Made by a program: the position numbers and the translations under genes. This document shows, one piece after another, positions 43,767-56,032 of a DNA stretch of 64,000 nucleotides. The number at the start of each line of letters is the position of its first letter. The first letter of the stretch is position 1. The stretch is from Pelomonas margarita. GTDB taxonomy: Bacteria > Pseudomonadota > Gammaproteobacteria > Burkholderiales > Burkholderiaceae_C. The stretch lies in contig NZ_JBIGHW010000002.1 of the NCBI RefSeq assembly GCF_043555875.1, positions 1 to 64,000 of the forward strand. The letters are read 5' to 3'. The notes beneath the pieces are model-generated. The model did not search any database. It had not been told where the DNA came from and saw nothing but the letters and a program-made list of their open reading frames with translations.

Positions 43767-44861
43767 ATGACCGGGATTGCAGCGCTTGAGCAGTTGGACG
43801 CGGCCCGCTTCGATGCGCCGGCCATTCTGAAGAAGCTCGCCAGCAGCAGCCGCCGGCTGGCCGAGCTGAAGGGCATTGCGGCCTCGATTCCGAACCAGGG
43901 CATCCTGATCAACACGCTGGGCCTGCAGGAGGCCAAGGACAGCTCGGAGATCGAGAACATCGTCACCACGCATGACGAGCTGTTCAAGGACGACGTGCTG
44001 CCGGAGGCGTTTGCCAACCCGGCCGCGAAGGAGGTGCTGCGCTACCGGCAGGCCCTACGCGTCGGCTTAGACGAGGTGCGCCTCAGCGGGCTGCTCACCG
44101 CCAACCACATCATCAACATCCAGGCCGAGCTGGAGCGCAACAACGCCGGCTTTCGCAAGCTGCCCGGCACGGCGTTGAAGGATGGCGGCGGCCAGACCGT
44201 CTACACCCCGCCACAGGACCCGGCGGAGATCGTGGCGCTGATGAGCGCGCTGGAGCGATTCATCAACGACCCCGCGCTCTTCCCGGTGGACCCGCTGATC
44301 AAGATGGCGTTGATCCACCACCAGTTCGAAAGCATCCACCCGTTCTACGACGGCAATGGCCGCACGGGCCGCATCCTGAACGTGCTCTACCTGGTGAAGG
44401 AGGGCCTGCTCGATATCCCGGTGCTCTACCTCAGCAGCCACATCGTGCGCACCAAGGCCGATTACTACCGCCTGCTGCAGACGGTGCGCGACGACGACAC
44501 CTGGGAGGACTGGGTGCTCTACATGCTGGACGCGGTGGAGCAGACCGCGCAGCACACCATCACCACCATCCACGCCATCAAGGCGGCGTTGTTCGACTAC
44601 AAGCACCGCATCCGCGAAGGCTTCAAGTTCTACAGCCAGGACTTGATCAACAACCTCTTCACGCACCCGTACACCCGCATCGACTTCGTGCAACGCGACC
44701 TGCAGGTCTCGCGCCTGACGGCCACCAAGTACCTCGACGCGCTGGCCGAGGCGGGCTTTGTGCGCAAGCAGAGAATGGGCCGCGGCAACTACTACGTGAA
44801 CGAGGCGCTGACCGCCGTTCTGCAACGGCCACCGGCCCGCTCCGGCGAGGCAGCGGCATGA
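43767..44861 (+). CDS. Fic-domain protein with inhibitory helix and C-terminal winged helix
   Basis: The 364-residue protein has the Fic active site HPFYDGNGRTGR starting at His191, which transfers AMP or another nucleotide to a hydroxyl group. An N-terminal inhibitory motif of the [ST]xxxE[GN] type is present (Ser59...Glu63-Asn64), which keeps class II Fic enzymes in check. The C-terminal 70 residues form a winged helix (VQRDLQVSRLTATKYLDAL). It lies between hsdS and an hsdR remnant, with a TGA overlap of the latter. The target protein is unknown. Confidence 0.93.
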   Translation: MTGIAALEQLDAARFDAPAILKKLASSSRRLAELKGIAASIPNQGILINTLGLQEAKDSSEIENIVTTHDELFKDDVLPEAFANPAAKEVLRYRQALRVGLDEVRLSGLLTANHIINIQAELERNNAGFRKLPGTALKDGGGQTVYTPPQDPAEIVALMSALERFINDPALFPVDPLIKMALIHHQFESIHPFYDGNGRTGRILNVLYLVKEGLLDIPVLYLSSHIVRTKADYYRLLQTVRDDDTWEDWVLYMLDAVEQTAQHTITTIHAIKAALFDYKHRIREGFKFYSQDLINNLFTHPYTRIDFVQRDLQVSRLTATKYLDALAEAGFVRKQRMGRGNYYVNEALTAVLQRPPARSGEAAA

Positions 44862-45211
44862 CCGAAGACCAACTCGAGCGGGAAGCCCTCGCCTGGCTGG
44901 CAGCGCTGGGCTATGTGCACCGCCATGGCGCTGACATCGCGCCCGATAGTGCAACGCCCGAGCGCAGCGACTACCGCCAGGTGCTGCTGCGCGGCCGACT
45001 GGCCCATGCGATTCATCAGCTGAACCCCGGCATCCCGGCCAGTGCCCGCGAGGACGCGCTGGCCCAGGTGCTGGACCTGGGCACCCCGGCCCTGCTCTCG
45101 GCCAACCGTGCCTTCCACAAGCTGCTGGTGAGCGGCGTGCCGGTGCAGCAGCAGATGGATGGAGAGATGCTCGCCGAAGCCACTGAAACGCTCGAAGAGG
45201 CCCTGACATGA
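44858..45211 (+). pseudogene. Duplicated 5' fragment of hsdR
   Basis: The first about 97 of its 117 residues match the N-terminus of the HsdR encoded at 46704 (for example HRHGADIAPDSATPERSDYR is identical). After VPVQQQ the sequence departs into a short tail (LAEATETLEEALT). DNA identity is high but far from complete (roughly 80-85% by eye), so this is not a recent exact copy. It lacks the nuclease and helicase domains. It starts inside the fic stop and its end overlaps the next gene by 4 bp, so it remains in the transcript. Confidence 0.85.
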
Positions 45212-46703
45212 GCCCCGCAGCCCTGCGCCCCGAAGACCTGCCGCTGCTGCGCGAGTCCACCGACCTGGAATGCAAGCTGGCGCAGGGCGCCGATGGCCAG
45301 GGCGAGCTGCCCAAGGACTTCTGGCCCACCTACTCGGCCATGGCCAATGCGCAGGGCGGGCTGGTGCTGCTGGGCGTGCGGGAAAAGGCCGGGCAGTTCA
45401 GCGTGGCTGGCGTGGCCCGGCCGGGCAAGCTGCGCACCGAGTTGTTCAACAACCTGAACAACCCGGCCAAGGTGAGCGTGAACCTGCTGACCGAAGCCGA
45501 TGTGCAGGAGCTGCATTGGGAGGGCCAGGTTGTGCTGGCGGTCCAGGTGCCGCAGGCCTCGCGCAAGCAGCGGCCGGTCTACCTGAACGGCCAGCCGCTG
45601 GGGCACACCTGGCGGCGCCTGCACGACGGCGACCGCCGTTGCGACGACGAGACGGTCAAGCGCATGCTGGCCGAGCAGATGGAAGACAGCCGCGACACGC
45701 GCATCCTGGAACACTTCGGCCTGGCCGATCTGGACCTGGACAGCCTGCACGCCTACCGCAATGCGTTTGCGGTGCAGCGGCCAGGCCACCCCTGGGTGGC
45801 GCTGGACGATGCGGCGTTCCTGAACATGATCGGCGGCTGGCGTGAAGACCGCGCCACCGGCACCTCAGGGCTGACCGCCGCCGGGCTGCTGATGTTCGGG
45901 CGCTGGCCGGCGCTGCCCGAGGTGTTTCCGCTGTACTTCGTGGACTACCAGGAGCGCCCGGCCGACCCGGGCTCCAACGTCCGCTGGCTCGACCGCGTGG
46001 TGGCCGATGGCTCGTGGTCGGGCAATCTGTACGACTTCTTCCATCGCGTGATCCGCAAGCTCACGGCCGACTTGAAGGTGCCCTTTGTATTGAAGGATGG
46101 CGTGCGCATTGACGACACACCCGTGCACCAGGCCTTGCGCGAAGCGCTGGTGAATTGCCTGATCCACGCCGACTACTCGGACCGCGCCTCGGTGCTGGTG
46201 ACGAAATCGCCCGCTGGCTTCAGCTTCCGCAACCCGGGCGTGATGCGCCTGCCCACTGCGCAGGCCTTGCACGGCGGCGCCAGCGACTGCCGCAACCGCA
46301 CGCTGCACCAGATGTTCCTGTTGATCAACCTGGGCGAGCGGGCCGGCTCGGGCGTACCCAAAATCCGCAGCGGCTGGGAGCAGGCGGGCCATACGCTGCG
46401 CCTGTCGGACAGCTTCGAGCCGTTTGACCAGACGGTGCTGGAGATGCGTTGGGCGCCGGCTGAAGGGATGAACACCAACGCTTCGGCGGGAACGCCGGAA
46501 GAAACGCCGGAAAAAACGCCGGAAAAAACGCCGGAGGCAATACTGGGCCTGCTGCGAACCCGCCCGGCCATGACGATGGCGGAGCTGGCAGTGGCGCTGG
46601 GCAAATCAGACCGCGCCATCGAGCGCGCCGTGCAAAAGCTGCGCGAGCAAGGCCGCCTGCGCCGAGTTGGGCCCAACAAGGGCGGCGTGTGGGAGGTGCT
46701 GCC

Positions 46704-46707
<4 letters not shown>
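45208..46707 (+). CDS. AlbA_2 (Schlafen-type) DNA/RNA-binding protein with ATPase-like and winged-helix domains
   Basis: The 499-residue protein has an N-terminal AlbA_2 domain (ESTDLECKLAQGADGQGELP, AMANAQGGLVLLGV), a central HATPase_c_4-like region (ALREALVNCLIHADYS and GSGVPKIRSGWEQAG), a repetitive linker TPEETPEKTPEKTPE and a C-terminal winged helix (MAELAVALGKSDRAIERAVQKL). Proteins of this type are often inserted within type I restriction loci; their role is not settled. It overlaps both neighbours by 4 bp. Confidence 0.88.
46492..46539 (+). repeat. 12-bp tandem repeat in the AlbA_2 gene linker
   Basis: Four units of ACGCCGGAAAAA-type sequence (46492-46503, 46504-46515, 46516-46527, 46528-46539) encode TPEE-TPEK-TPEK-TPEA. 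The two central units are identical. Unit number could vary by slippage without breaking the frame, changing linker length. Confidence 0.85.
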
Positions 46708-49901
<3,194 letters not shown>

Positions 49902-49945
49902 CCGGGGGCATTGAACGCGCAGGCCAAATCACTAGCATCGGCCGC

Positions 49946-50080
49946 ATGGACACCGAACTGCTCACCAACCCGGGTTTCTGGATCTCGATCGCGCTGGTCG
50001 CCCTGGCCTGGGGCTTTGGCTCCATGCTGAAGCGCGCGGGAGGGCAGCGCGCTGCGCGGCGAGCGCAAGGCAGGCGCTGA
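49946..50080 (+). CDS. Possible small membrane protein
   Basis: A 44-codon frame begins MDTELLTNPGFW and has one hydrophobic helix (WISIALVALAWGFGSML), then a basic tail (KRAGGQRAARRAQGRR). It follows hsdR by 45 bp in the same direction. It lacks a strong RBS, so expression is uncertain. Confidence 0.4.
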   Translation: MDTELLTNPGFWISIALVALAWGFGSMLKRAGGQRAARRAQGRR

Positions 50081-50192
50081 GTCGCCGCTCGGAGTCCGTC
50101 AATGCCGGTCTCGCACGGTCGCTTGCTATCGAACTCGGGCGGGCACAGCTACCAATTGCTTTGCCCGCCCTACATTCGACTTCAAGAAGTCC

Positions 50193-50408
50193 ATGAACGC
50201 CCCGAACCCGCCACAGCGCTTGTAGGCGTGGCGGGCGCTGCCGGCGCGGCTGGCGCAGGCGCTATCGCCGTGGCTGTTCGGCCTGCTATTGGCGGAGTGC
50301 GGTACCGCAGCGCGGTGGTTCTCGGCCGCGCTCGCGCTCAGTGCGATGGCCGCTTTGCTGGCCGTTCGCCCGCCCCTCCAAGGTCGAGCGGCGTCCGGGC
50401 CTGGCTAG
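50193..50408 (+). pseudogene. Possible broken small membrane-protein gene
   Basis: An ATG at 50193 begins MNAPNPPQRL and meets an in-frame TAG at 50223. The frame then stays open for 60 codons with hydrophobic helices (LSPWLFGLLLAECG, FSAALALSAMAALLAV) up to a stop at 50408. It could be a small membrane-protein gene with a nonsense mutation, or chance. Apart from this the 347 bp between 50081 and 50427 hold nothing I can support. Confidence 0.2.
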
Positions 50409-50427
50409 CACCCCGCCAGCTCGCCGG

Positions 50428-51111
50428 TCAAGCGATCGCTGCCCTGAGCGCAAGCTCCGTACGGTTCGACACCCCGGTCTTGCGGAAAACGGCGTGAATC
50501 TGGTTGCGTACGGTGTTCGGGCTGGAGCCCAGCTCACGCGCGATCTGCTTGTTGCTGAGGCCGGCGGCCACCAGCTTGAGTATCTCGATCTCCCGGGCGG
50601 TGAAGAGATACCAGTCCAACCCCTTGGCCGCTTCATCCGGCAAGGCCGGAAACGGCCCGGTACCGACGCGCTCGACCACTTCGCGCGCGCGTTCGGTCAG
50701 ATCCAGTGCCAGCGCCTTGACCGATTCAGCACTGTCCCAACGGGTGGTCGAACTGAAGACGGCGAACAAGGCCTGGCCGTTCCCCAAGGGGTGGGCGTGA
50801 ACGGAAAAACGGCGGCCCGCCTTGGGTTCGCCGAAGAGGATGCGGCGTCCAACACAGGTGCATTCGCCAAGGTCCAACATGGATGGGGCTCTCACCGCGC
50901 TCCAGACAGCAATCAGCGAAGCGCAATGACTCTGCAGCGTCTGCGGGTCCTCATGGATCTCGCCTTCCAGGAACAGGATTTTCTGGATCTGAACGGCGGC
51001 GACATCGAGCGACGACAGGCCCACAGCGACACAGTCGACATCAAGGCCTTGGTAATGCGGCAGCCGCAGCACGGCAGTCAACTCTGACCAGTCTTCTCTC
51101 TCCCGCTCCAT
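50428..51111 (-). CDS. LuxR-type transcriptional regulator
   Basis: The 227-residue protein has an unassigned N-terminal sensor domain (about 150 residues) and a C-terminal LuxR-type HTH (FTAREIEILKLVAAGLSNKQ, then IARELGSSPNTVRNQIHAV). No receiver or PAS motif is clear. The ATG at 51111 is chosen because AAGGA lies 7 bases upstream; longer starts (51141, 51204) are possible. It follows the ArsM-like gene in the same direction after a 144-bp gap, so it may have its own promoter. A local regulator of the lipid/arsenic cluster is the natural reading. Confidence 0.85.
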   Translation of the reverse strand: MEREREDWSELTAVLRLPHYQGLDVDCVAVGLSSLDVAAVQIQKILFLEGEIHEDPQTLQSHCASLIAVWSAVRAPSMLDLGECTCVGRRILFGEPKAGRRFSVHAHPLGNGQALFAVFSSTTRWDSAESVKALALDLTERAREVVERVGTGPFPALPDEAAKGLDWYLFTAREIEILKLVAAGLSNKQIARELGSSPNTVRNQIHAVFRKTGVSNRTELALRAAIA

Positions 51112-51255
51112 GACCACATCCTTCAATGAACCACGCCGCATCGCGGCAGCGTCCCCCTCCAAAATGACGGACTGTGCGGACGGTTCGGCACTATATGAGC
51201 CCAAAGAGGACGCTGAACCGAGTCCCCCTAGGTCAGAGCCCGGGATTGCGGAGGG

Positions 51256-52323
51256 TCAGCAGCAGCCGCCACCTGGCGCACACAGCTGCGAGGGCGCCTG
51301 CGCGCCATCAAATGGCAACGTTCCCTTCGTCACGCCTGGCGCGCGCAGCGTCGGCGTGTTGCAGTCGAACAACCTGGCCTGATCCAGCGGCGGCTCATTG
51401 ACGCTGCGCAGGCCGGTGAACTGCCCTTGATACGGTGCGCGCATCAGCAGGTCGAACGTCTTGGCGCAGACCGCCACCCGCTCGCCGCGCGGGTAGGCGT
51501 GGCCATCGTCATCCTTGACCTCGCGCCATGGCCCACCGTAGATGACGGCCTGGCCCAGCTCGTAGCAGGGGCCGCGCTTGCCTTTGAACGCCTCAATGAC
51601 GCAGGCACGCACCTCGACGGCACCGATGCGCTCAAGTGCCGCCGGATTGTCGGCGTCTGCCCAATGCACGCAGATGCCGTGGAAACCAGCGTTCTCGAAG
51701 GCTGCCAGCAGTTCACGCTCGGTCGGCAGCCGCATCGCCGGACCCTGCGGGCCTTCTCGCAGAACCACGGGTTCCGCGACCAGTTCGTCGGCAACGAGGA
51801 CCACGCTGAGCAGCCGCCCTTTTGGGGCCAGGCAACGCATCGCCTCCTGCAACAGCCTGGCTTCATCGACCGCCACCACGCGATTCAGCGCAAAGTCCTG
51901 CACGATGTAGTCAACCGACCCGCTGGCTACCGCCGGCGCTTGTTCAAAGCGCTGAGCCAGCCGCTCTTGCAGGGCCAGGTAACCGTCCAGATCACGCGCA
52001 ACGGAACCATTCAGCACGGCCTCGACGCCCGCAGCGTCGCGCCGCAGGTCGGCCAAGTCCAGCAGCCGCAGTTTCTGTGCACCGGGCGCCGCGCCGTTCA
52101 GGCTGCGCCGCAGGCGACGCGAGTCCGCATCAACGACGACGACGTCGATATCCTCCAGCACGCCCAAGTTGCCCAGCAGCTCGGAATGGACGCCCCACCA
52201 GAGCAGCCGGCAGGTGTCGCTGTCGACATCATTGACGAGCTTGCCGCGCAGCACGTCAGCGGCGCCAGCCATGTTGCGCAGCCAGGGCGACAGACGCGCG
52301 ACGTTCTCGTGTGGTGCGTTCAT
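51256..52323 (-). CDS. ArsM-like (arsenite methyltransferase-related) protein
   Basis: The 355-residue protein has a class I methyltransferase fold by pattern: the acidic end of beta-2 (VVVVDADSRRL), motif IV region (VDYIVQDFALNRVV) and LAPKGRL. Its C-terminal part matches ArsM: GPCYELGQAVIYGG (Cys253) and ERVAVCAKTF (Cys286) correspond to the two conserved As(III)-binding cysteines, with LFDC (Cys321) and a terminal Gly-Gly-Gly-Cys-Cys. The glycine-rich AdoMet motif I is degenerate (RLLWWGVHSELL). It may methylate arsenic, bind it, or use a different donor. It is 1 bp from the SDR gene upstream. Confidence 0.72.
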   Translation of the reverse strand: MNAPHENVARLSPWLRNMAGAADVLRGKLVNDVDSDTCRLLWWGVHSELLGNLGVLEDIDVVVVDADSRRLRRSLNGAAPGAQKLRLLDLADLRRDAAGVEAVLNGSVARDLDGYLALQERLAQRFEQAPAVASGSVDYIVQDFALNRVVAVDEARLLQEAMRCLAPKGRLLSVVLVADELVAEPVVLREGPQGPAMRLPTERELLAAFENAGFHGICVHWADADNPAALERIGAVEVRACVIEAFKGKRGPCYELGQAVIYGGPWREVKDDDGHAYPRGERVAVCAKTFDLLMRAPYQGQFTGLRSVNEPPLDQARLFDCNTPTLRAPGVTKGTLPFDGAQAPSQLCAPGGGCC

Positions 52324-52324
52324 G

Positions 52325-53536
52325 TCATGCAGCCTTGGCTTGGAGCGCTACGGCGGCCGGCGTTGCGTCTACATCGCAGTACTCGATTTCAGCCGGCAGC
52401 TGATCGCCGAACCGCTCGTGATAACGGCGCATCGCCGCAGAGGTCGACACGAAGCGATCCTGGCAGATGCGCAGCGTGTGCATCGACGTGTCCGTGAAGA
52501 CCAGTCCGTTCTCCTGCAGGCGGCTGAGCCAGGCTCGCTCAAAGCGCCACGCATACGCGCCGATCTCCAGGTTCGTCTGCGCAAAGCTCAGGTAGGCCCG
52601 CTGCCGGACGTTGATCGCCTTGAAGTCGACCTTGTCGAGGCTGCCGTAGAAGTTGACGCGCTGCGGTCGCGTGACATCGCAGAACAAGCGCCACAGGTCC
52701 TTCATCGAGGGTGCCACGTCGTCGGCCACCACCAGGTTCACGAACTCGTTGTCCGGCACCCAGCGCAGCGTGGCGTGCATGCTGCGCTGGAACACGTCCT
52801 GGTGCAGCAGGTTCAGCGGCTGGTCCGTCGCCACCGTGTGCAACTCGGGGTGGTAGCGATCCGTCAGCAGGCGCTCGACACCCATCCACTGCTGGTAGAG
52901 GCCGTAGCGCTTGCCGCTGTAGCGGCCATCGGCTGAGCTGCCGATCACGATCGACGGGCGCACGACGAGGAAAGGCAGGCCGCTCTTCGCGACGACGTGC
53001 TCGGCGGCTCGCTTGGTCAGCGTGTAGTCAGTCGGATCGCGCGCAGGCTCGCTCAATGCACTCTCTGGAACCACCGTTTCTGAATAACCAGCCGAATAGG
53101 CGGTGGAGACGAAGACGAAGCAGCCGACACCCGCCTGCTTCGACGCCTCGACGAGCTTGGCCGTGAAGTCGACATTGAGGGCACGAAGTGCTTGCGCATC
53201 GAAGTAGTCCAGGCAACCGGCGCAATGAACGACGCTCGTGATGCGAGCTTCTTGCAGGAGCGCGGCCAGCGATTCGACGCTGGCTGTCTCGGCGCCCGTC
53301 CAATGAATCGTGCGCACGCGACCGACAGCCGCATCGGGTGCCGCACCCAATGCCTTCAGCTCGCGCTCCAGATTCTCCGGTACCTCGCCGGCGGTCTCGC
53401 ACCGTGTCGGCATGACGACGGCATCCGCCCAGCCATCGTGGAGCATCTGGGCGGCGAGCAACGATCCGAGGTAGCCGGTGCCGCCCGTCAGGAAGACACG
53501 GCCGCCCAACCGTTCGTGCTCACGCAGCGTTTTCAT
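52325..53536 (-). CDS. Extended SDR, thioester/acyl-reductase-like
   Basis: The 403-residue protein has the NAD(P) motif TGGTGYLG at residues 17-24, a VSTAY segment near 143, and the catalytic Tyr171-x3-Lys175 (TDYTLTKRAAEH). It most resembles male-sterility/NAD_binding_4 reductases that reduce acyl thioesters to aldehydes or alcohols. The C-terminus (YHERFGDQLPAEIEY) is typical of fatty-acyl-reductase-like proteins. It overlaps the ArsD-like gene by 17 bp and is followed directly by the ArsM-like gene. Substrate is inferred, not shown. Confidence 0.78.
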   Translation of the reverse strand: MKTLREHERLGGRVFLTGGTGYLGSLLAAQMLHDGWADAVVMPTRCETAGEVPENLERELKALGAAPDAAVGRVRTIHWTGAETASVESLAALLQEARITSVVHCAGCLDYFDAQALRALNVDFTAKLVEASKQAGVGCFVFVSTAYSAGYSETVVPESALSEPARDPTDYTLTKRAAEHVVAKSGLPFLVVRPSIVIGSSADGRYSGKRYGLYQQWMGVERLLTDRYHPELHTVATDQPLNLLHQDVFQRSMHATLRWVPDNEFVNLVVADDVAPSMKDLWRLFCDVTRPQRVNFYGSLDKVDFKAINVRQRAYLSFAQTNLEIGAYAWRFERAWLSRLQENGLVFTDTSMHTLRICQDRFVSTSAAMRRYHERFGDQLPAEIEYCDVDATPAAVALQAKAA

Positions 53537-53945
53537 GGCTCACCTGCCTGTTGCGATTCAATGCATCGGTCACCAGCGCCTCGCCAGGAACCCCGCCGTA
53601 GGACACGATGTGCTGATCGACGATGAGCACGGGGAAGGCACTGAGGCCGGTCGTTGCGAACAGCTCGCTGACCTCACGGGCCACCTGGCTCTGCGCTTCG
53701 TCCAATTCGCGCGCAATGGTGCCGAGCGTGCTCTGTGCCTGCGTCACCGTCACGGTCAACACGGGCCAATCGCGCCCGGCCTTCTTGAGCGCCGACTGCA
53801 CGACCGCATCGACCTTGGCATCCGTATCCGCTGTGCCCTGCACGCAGCAACTGGCGGACACGATGACGGCCACGTGCGGGCCAAGTGCCTGCTTCACCAG
53901 AGCGGCGTCGTTGCTGGCGTGGGGGTTCTTGAAGAATCCAAACAT
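53520..53945 (-). CDS. ArsD-like thioredoxin-fold protein
   Basis: The 141-residue protein has a vicinal cysteine pair (Cys33-Cys34 in SASCCVQGTAD) and a late TTGLSAFPVLIVDQHIVSYGG, similar in position to GLPLLLLDGETVMAGRYP in ArsD metallochaperones, which pass As(III) to efflux ATPases. AAGGAG precedes the ATG by 6 bases. Similarity to ArsD is by pattern and moderate; a general thiol-transfer protein is possible. It sits between the permease and the SDR gene. Confidence 0.55.
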   Translation of the reverse strand: MFGFFKNPHASNDAALVKQALGPHVAVIVSASCCVQGTADTDAKVDAVVQSALKKAGRDWPVLTVTVTQAQSTLGTIARELDEAQSQVAREVSELFATTGLSAFPVLIVDQHIVSYGGVPGEALVTDALNRNRQVSHENAA

Positions 53946-53974
53946 GTCTTGCTCCTTGTGGATGGGAATGAAGC

Positions 53975-54886
53975 TCAGAGGACTGCCGAGACCACGATCC
54001 CGAGCAGCAGCGCGCAAAGAATCACCGTCGCGGTGTGCGCCAACACCAGCGGCAGGCGGAAGAGGCGAAGCAGCATCACGATTTCCGGTGGACTCGTGCC
54101 GATCGCCGACACCAGGAACGTCACAAGCGGCCCGACCGGGAAGCCCTTCTCGATCAGCGCGAAGCCGATGGGCAGCGCGGCGATCGGCGAGATATAGAGA
54201 GGAACGCCGATCAACGCGCAGACGACGAACAGCAGAGCGGGCGGCACGCTGTCGACCAGGCCGAGCAACATCTCCTTGGGCACGGCGCCGTAGATGAGGC
54301 CGCCGATCAAGAGGCCGCCGACCAAGTACGGTGCGACGCGCTTCAGTTCCTGGACAGCGGCCAGCCACGCGAACCGGCTGGCTGGCGCGAACCCAGGCCA
54401 TTGGGGCTCGGCGGTGCCGACGTAGCTGCCCTTGGACTGCTGCGCCGCCGCCTTGACGATGTGCCGCGCCAGCCCCATGCGTTCGGCCGCAACGCCGGCG
54501 GCCGAGGTCAGCGCCAAGCCAGCGATCAGGAACGTCAGGCCGGGAATGACCCCCTTGGTCGAAAACAGCAGAATTAGCACGCCCTCGTTCACCACGGGCG
54601 ACGACACCAGGAAAGCGAAGCAGGGCGTGAAGCCCACACCGGCGCGCAGCATCCCGTTCAACACGGGGATCGTCGAGCACGAACAGAACGGCGTGATGAC
54701 GCCGCCCACGCTTGCGGCGAAGGCGGCGCCCCAGCCGTTCGAGCCCACCAGGTGCTTCTGGGTGGCCTGAAACGGAAGGCGCTGCTGCAGCAGGACGACG
54801 CCCCATGTGATGAGCAGGAACAAGCCGACGAGCAACGCACCGTCCATCAGCAGGAACTCAAAGAAGGCCTGCGCCCACTGGGCCAT
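53975..54886 (-). CDS. Permease of the ArsP/YraQ (PF03773-type) family
   Basis: The 303-residue protein has about eight membrane helices and the family motif TPFCSCSTIP with Cys68 and Cys70, followed by a second related half (GVPLYISPIAALPIG). ArsP proteins expel trivalent methylarsenicals; other members of the family are uncharacterised. It is followed by the ArsD-like gene (29 bp) and preceded by the ferritin-like gene (59 bp). Confidence 0.83.
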   Translation of the reverse strand: MAQWAQAFFEFLLMDGALLVGLFLLITWGVVLLQQRLPFQATQKHLVGSNGWGAAFAASVGGVITPFCSCSTIPVLNGMLRAGVGFTPCFAFLVSSPVVNEGVLILLFSTKGVIPGLTFLIAGLALTSAAGVAAERMGLARHIVKAAAQQSKGSYVGTAEPQWPGFAPASRFAWLAAVQELKRVAPYLVGGLLIGGLIYGAVPKEMLLGLVDSVPPALLFVVCALIGVPLYISPIAALPIGFALIEKGFPVGPLVTFLVSAIGTSPPEIVMLLRLFRLPLVLAHTATVILCALLLGIVVSAVL

Positions 54887-54945
54887 ATCGCAACTCCGTG
54901 TGAGAGAAGCGCGACCTCACGGGCGCGCGCGCCATGCGGCTTGGC

Positions 54946-55791
54946 TCAGTTGGCCAGGCTTCCAGCCATCGCCGGCGTGCCGCCGTAGGACTGCATGGAC
55001 TCGATGAGCTGCGCCGTGACGACCGGGTTGAAGTCGGCTTTGTCCAGCGTCTCGATGTAGGCATCGAGCGCTTCCACGCGGATCTGATCGATGTCGGTCT
55101 TGAGGTCGCCCAGGCTGAGCGCGCCGCAATCGATGTTGAGCCGGTCGCAGAGGAAGTGGCAACTGGTGCTGACCATGCTGAACAGCTCGGGCATCACGCG
55201 ATGGTGGGCCCATTTCAGCGCTTCGTTAACGCCTTCCGGGTCTTCGGCCAGCAGGCTGCGGATGCGGGCCAGGCCGATGTCCAGGTGCTCCAGCTCGTCC
55301 TTGAGGATGTTGCCCGCCAGGATCGCCGTGTCCGGGTCGCCCTGGCGCTGCAGCGTGCGATACAGGACGATGGCCATCGTCTCGGTCATCAAGTCCTGGA
55401 TGATCAGACAGGCCGGCAGATCCTTGTTGGCCACGGCGGTGCTGAAGTGGCGGCGGATGTTGAACCACTGCGGCTCGACGATCTCGCGCATCACGACGTA
55501 GTCGTGGCGCTTGCCCAGGCTGGCCAGCATCAGGATGTGCTTGGACTCCTCATGTGCCTGCTTGACGGTCTCGATCTTGTCGTCAGTAGACGGCATCAGC
55601 GGCACCATCTCCGAGTAGTTCTCAATCGCCATGATCTCGCCCGAGATCGCGTTGGAGACGATGTAGGAGATCAGGTTGAAGTAGCCGTCGGTCTTGCTGT
55701 GATCGGTCTTCAGCTCCTCGCGTCGATTGGCAGACCGCAGGTCGACCGGGCCGGGCTTGACGGCGCTCTCCAGGACGTTTGCTTCATTCAT
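54946..55791 (-). CDS. Ferritin-like di-iron protein, aldehyde-deformylating-oxygenase-like
   Basis: The 281-residue helical protein carries two half-sites for a carboxylate-bridged di-iron centre: Glu57 (MAIENY) with Glu82-x2-His85 (EESKH), and Glu137 (MTET) with Glu166-x2-His169 (DELEH). The order Glu, ExxH, Glu, ExxH is that of ferritin-like oxidases including cyanobacterial ADO, which makes hydrocarbon from fatty aldehyde. It is longer than ADO by about 50 residues. It is the first gene of the minus-strand operon ending at the ArsM-like gene. Other ferritin-like oxidase functions are possible. Confidence 0.65.
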   Translation of the reverse strand: MNEANVLESAVKPGPVDLRSANRREELKTDHSKTDGYFNLISYIVSNAISGEIMAIENYSEMVPLMPSTDDKIETVKQAHEESKHILMLASLGKRHDYVVMREIVEPQWFNIRRHFSTAVANKDLPACLIIQDLMTETMAIVLYRTLQRQGDPDTAILAGNILKDELEHLDIGLARIRSLLAEDPEGVNEALKWAHHRVMPELFSMVSTSCHFLCDRLNIDCGALSLGDLKTDIDQIRVEALDAYIETLDKADFNPVVTAQLIESMQSYGGTPAMAGSLAN

Positions 55792-55896
55792 CTAAAACCT
55801 CTTCATTGCAATGGACTGTCAAACGAAACGATCCATTAGGAATGGACCGAACGGTGGCCTTGACTGCATTGTTGAGAGAGGCTCGGTAGCGCGCCA

Positions 55897-55913
55897 TAGT
55901 ACATAGCTTCCAT
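55897..55913 (-). promoter_or_regulatory. Shared 17-bp motif, copy 1
   Basis: Read on the minus strand the sequence is ATGGAAGCTATGTACTA. It matches copy 2 at 59749-59765 in 16 of 17 positions. It lies 106 bp upstream of the ferritin-like start, in a 241-bp gap with no gene. It may be a binding site for the cluster LuxR regulator or part of a promoter. Confidence 0.5.
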
Positions 55914-56032
55914 CGCCACTCGAACATGCGACAAGACCGCGAAATGCCGCCAGCAGGCACGGCGAACCCCGTGCCGGAACGCCTGCGATGGCGTCCGGCC
56001 TGAACATTGAAAAGGAGCGTTCGCTTGATGCG

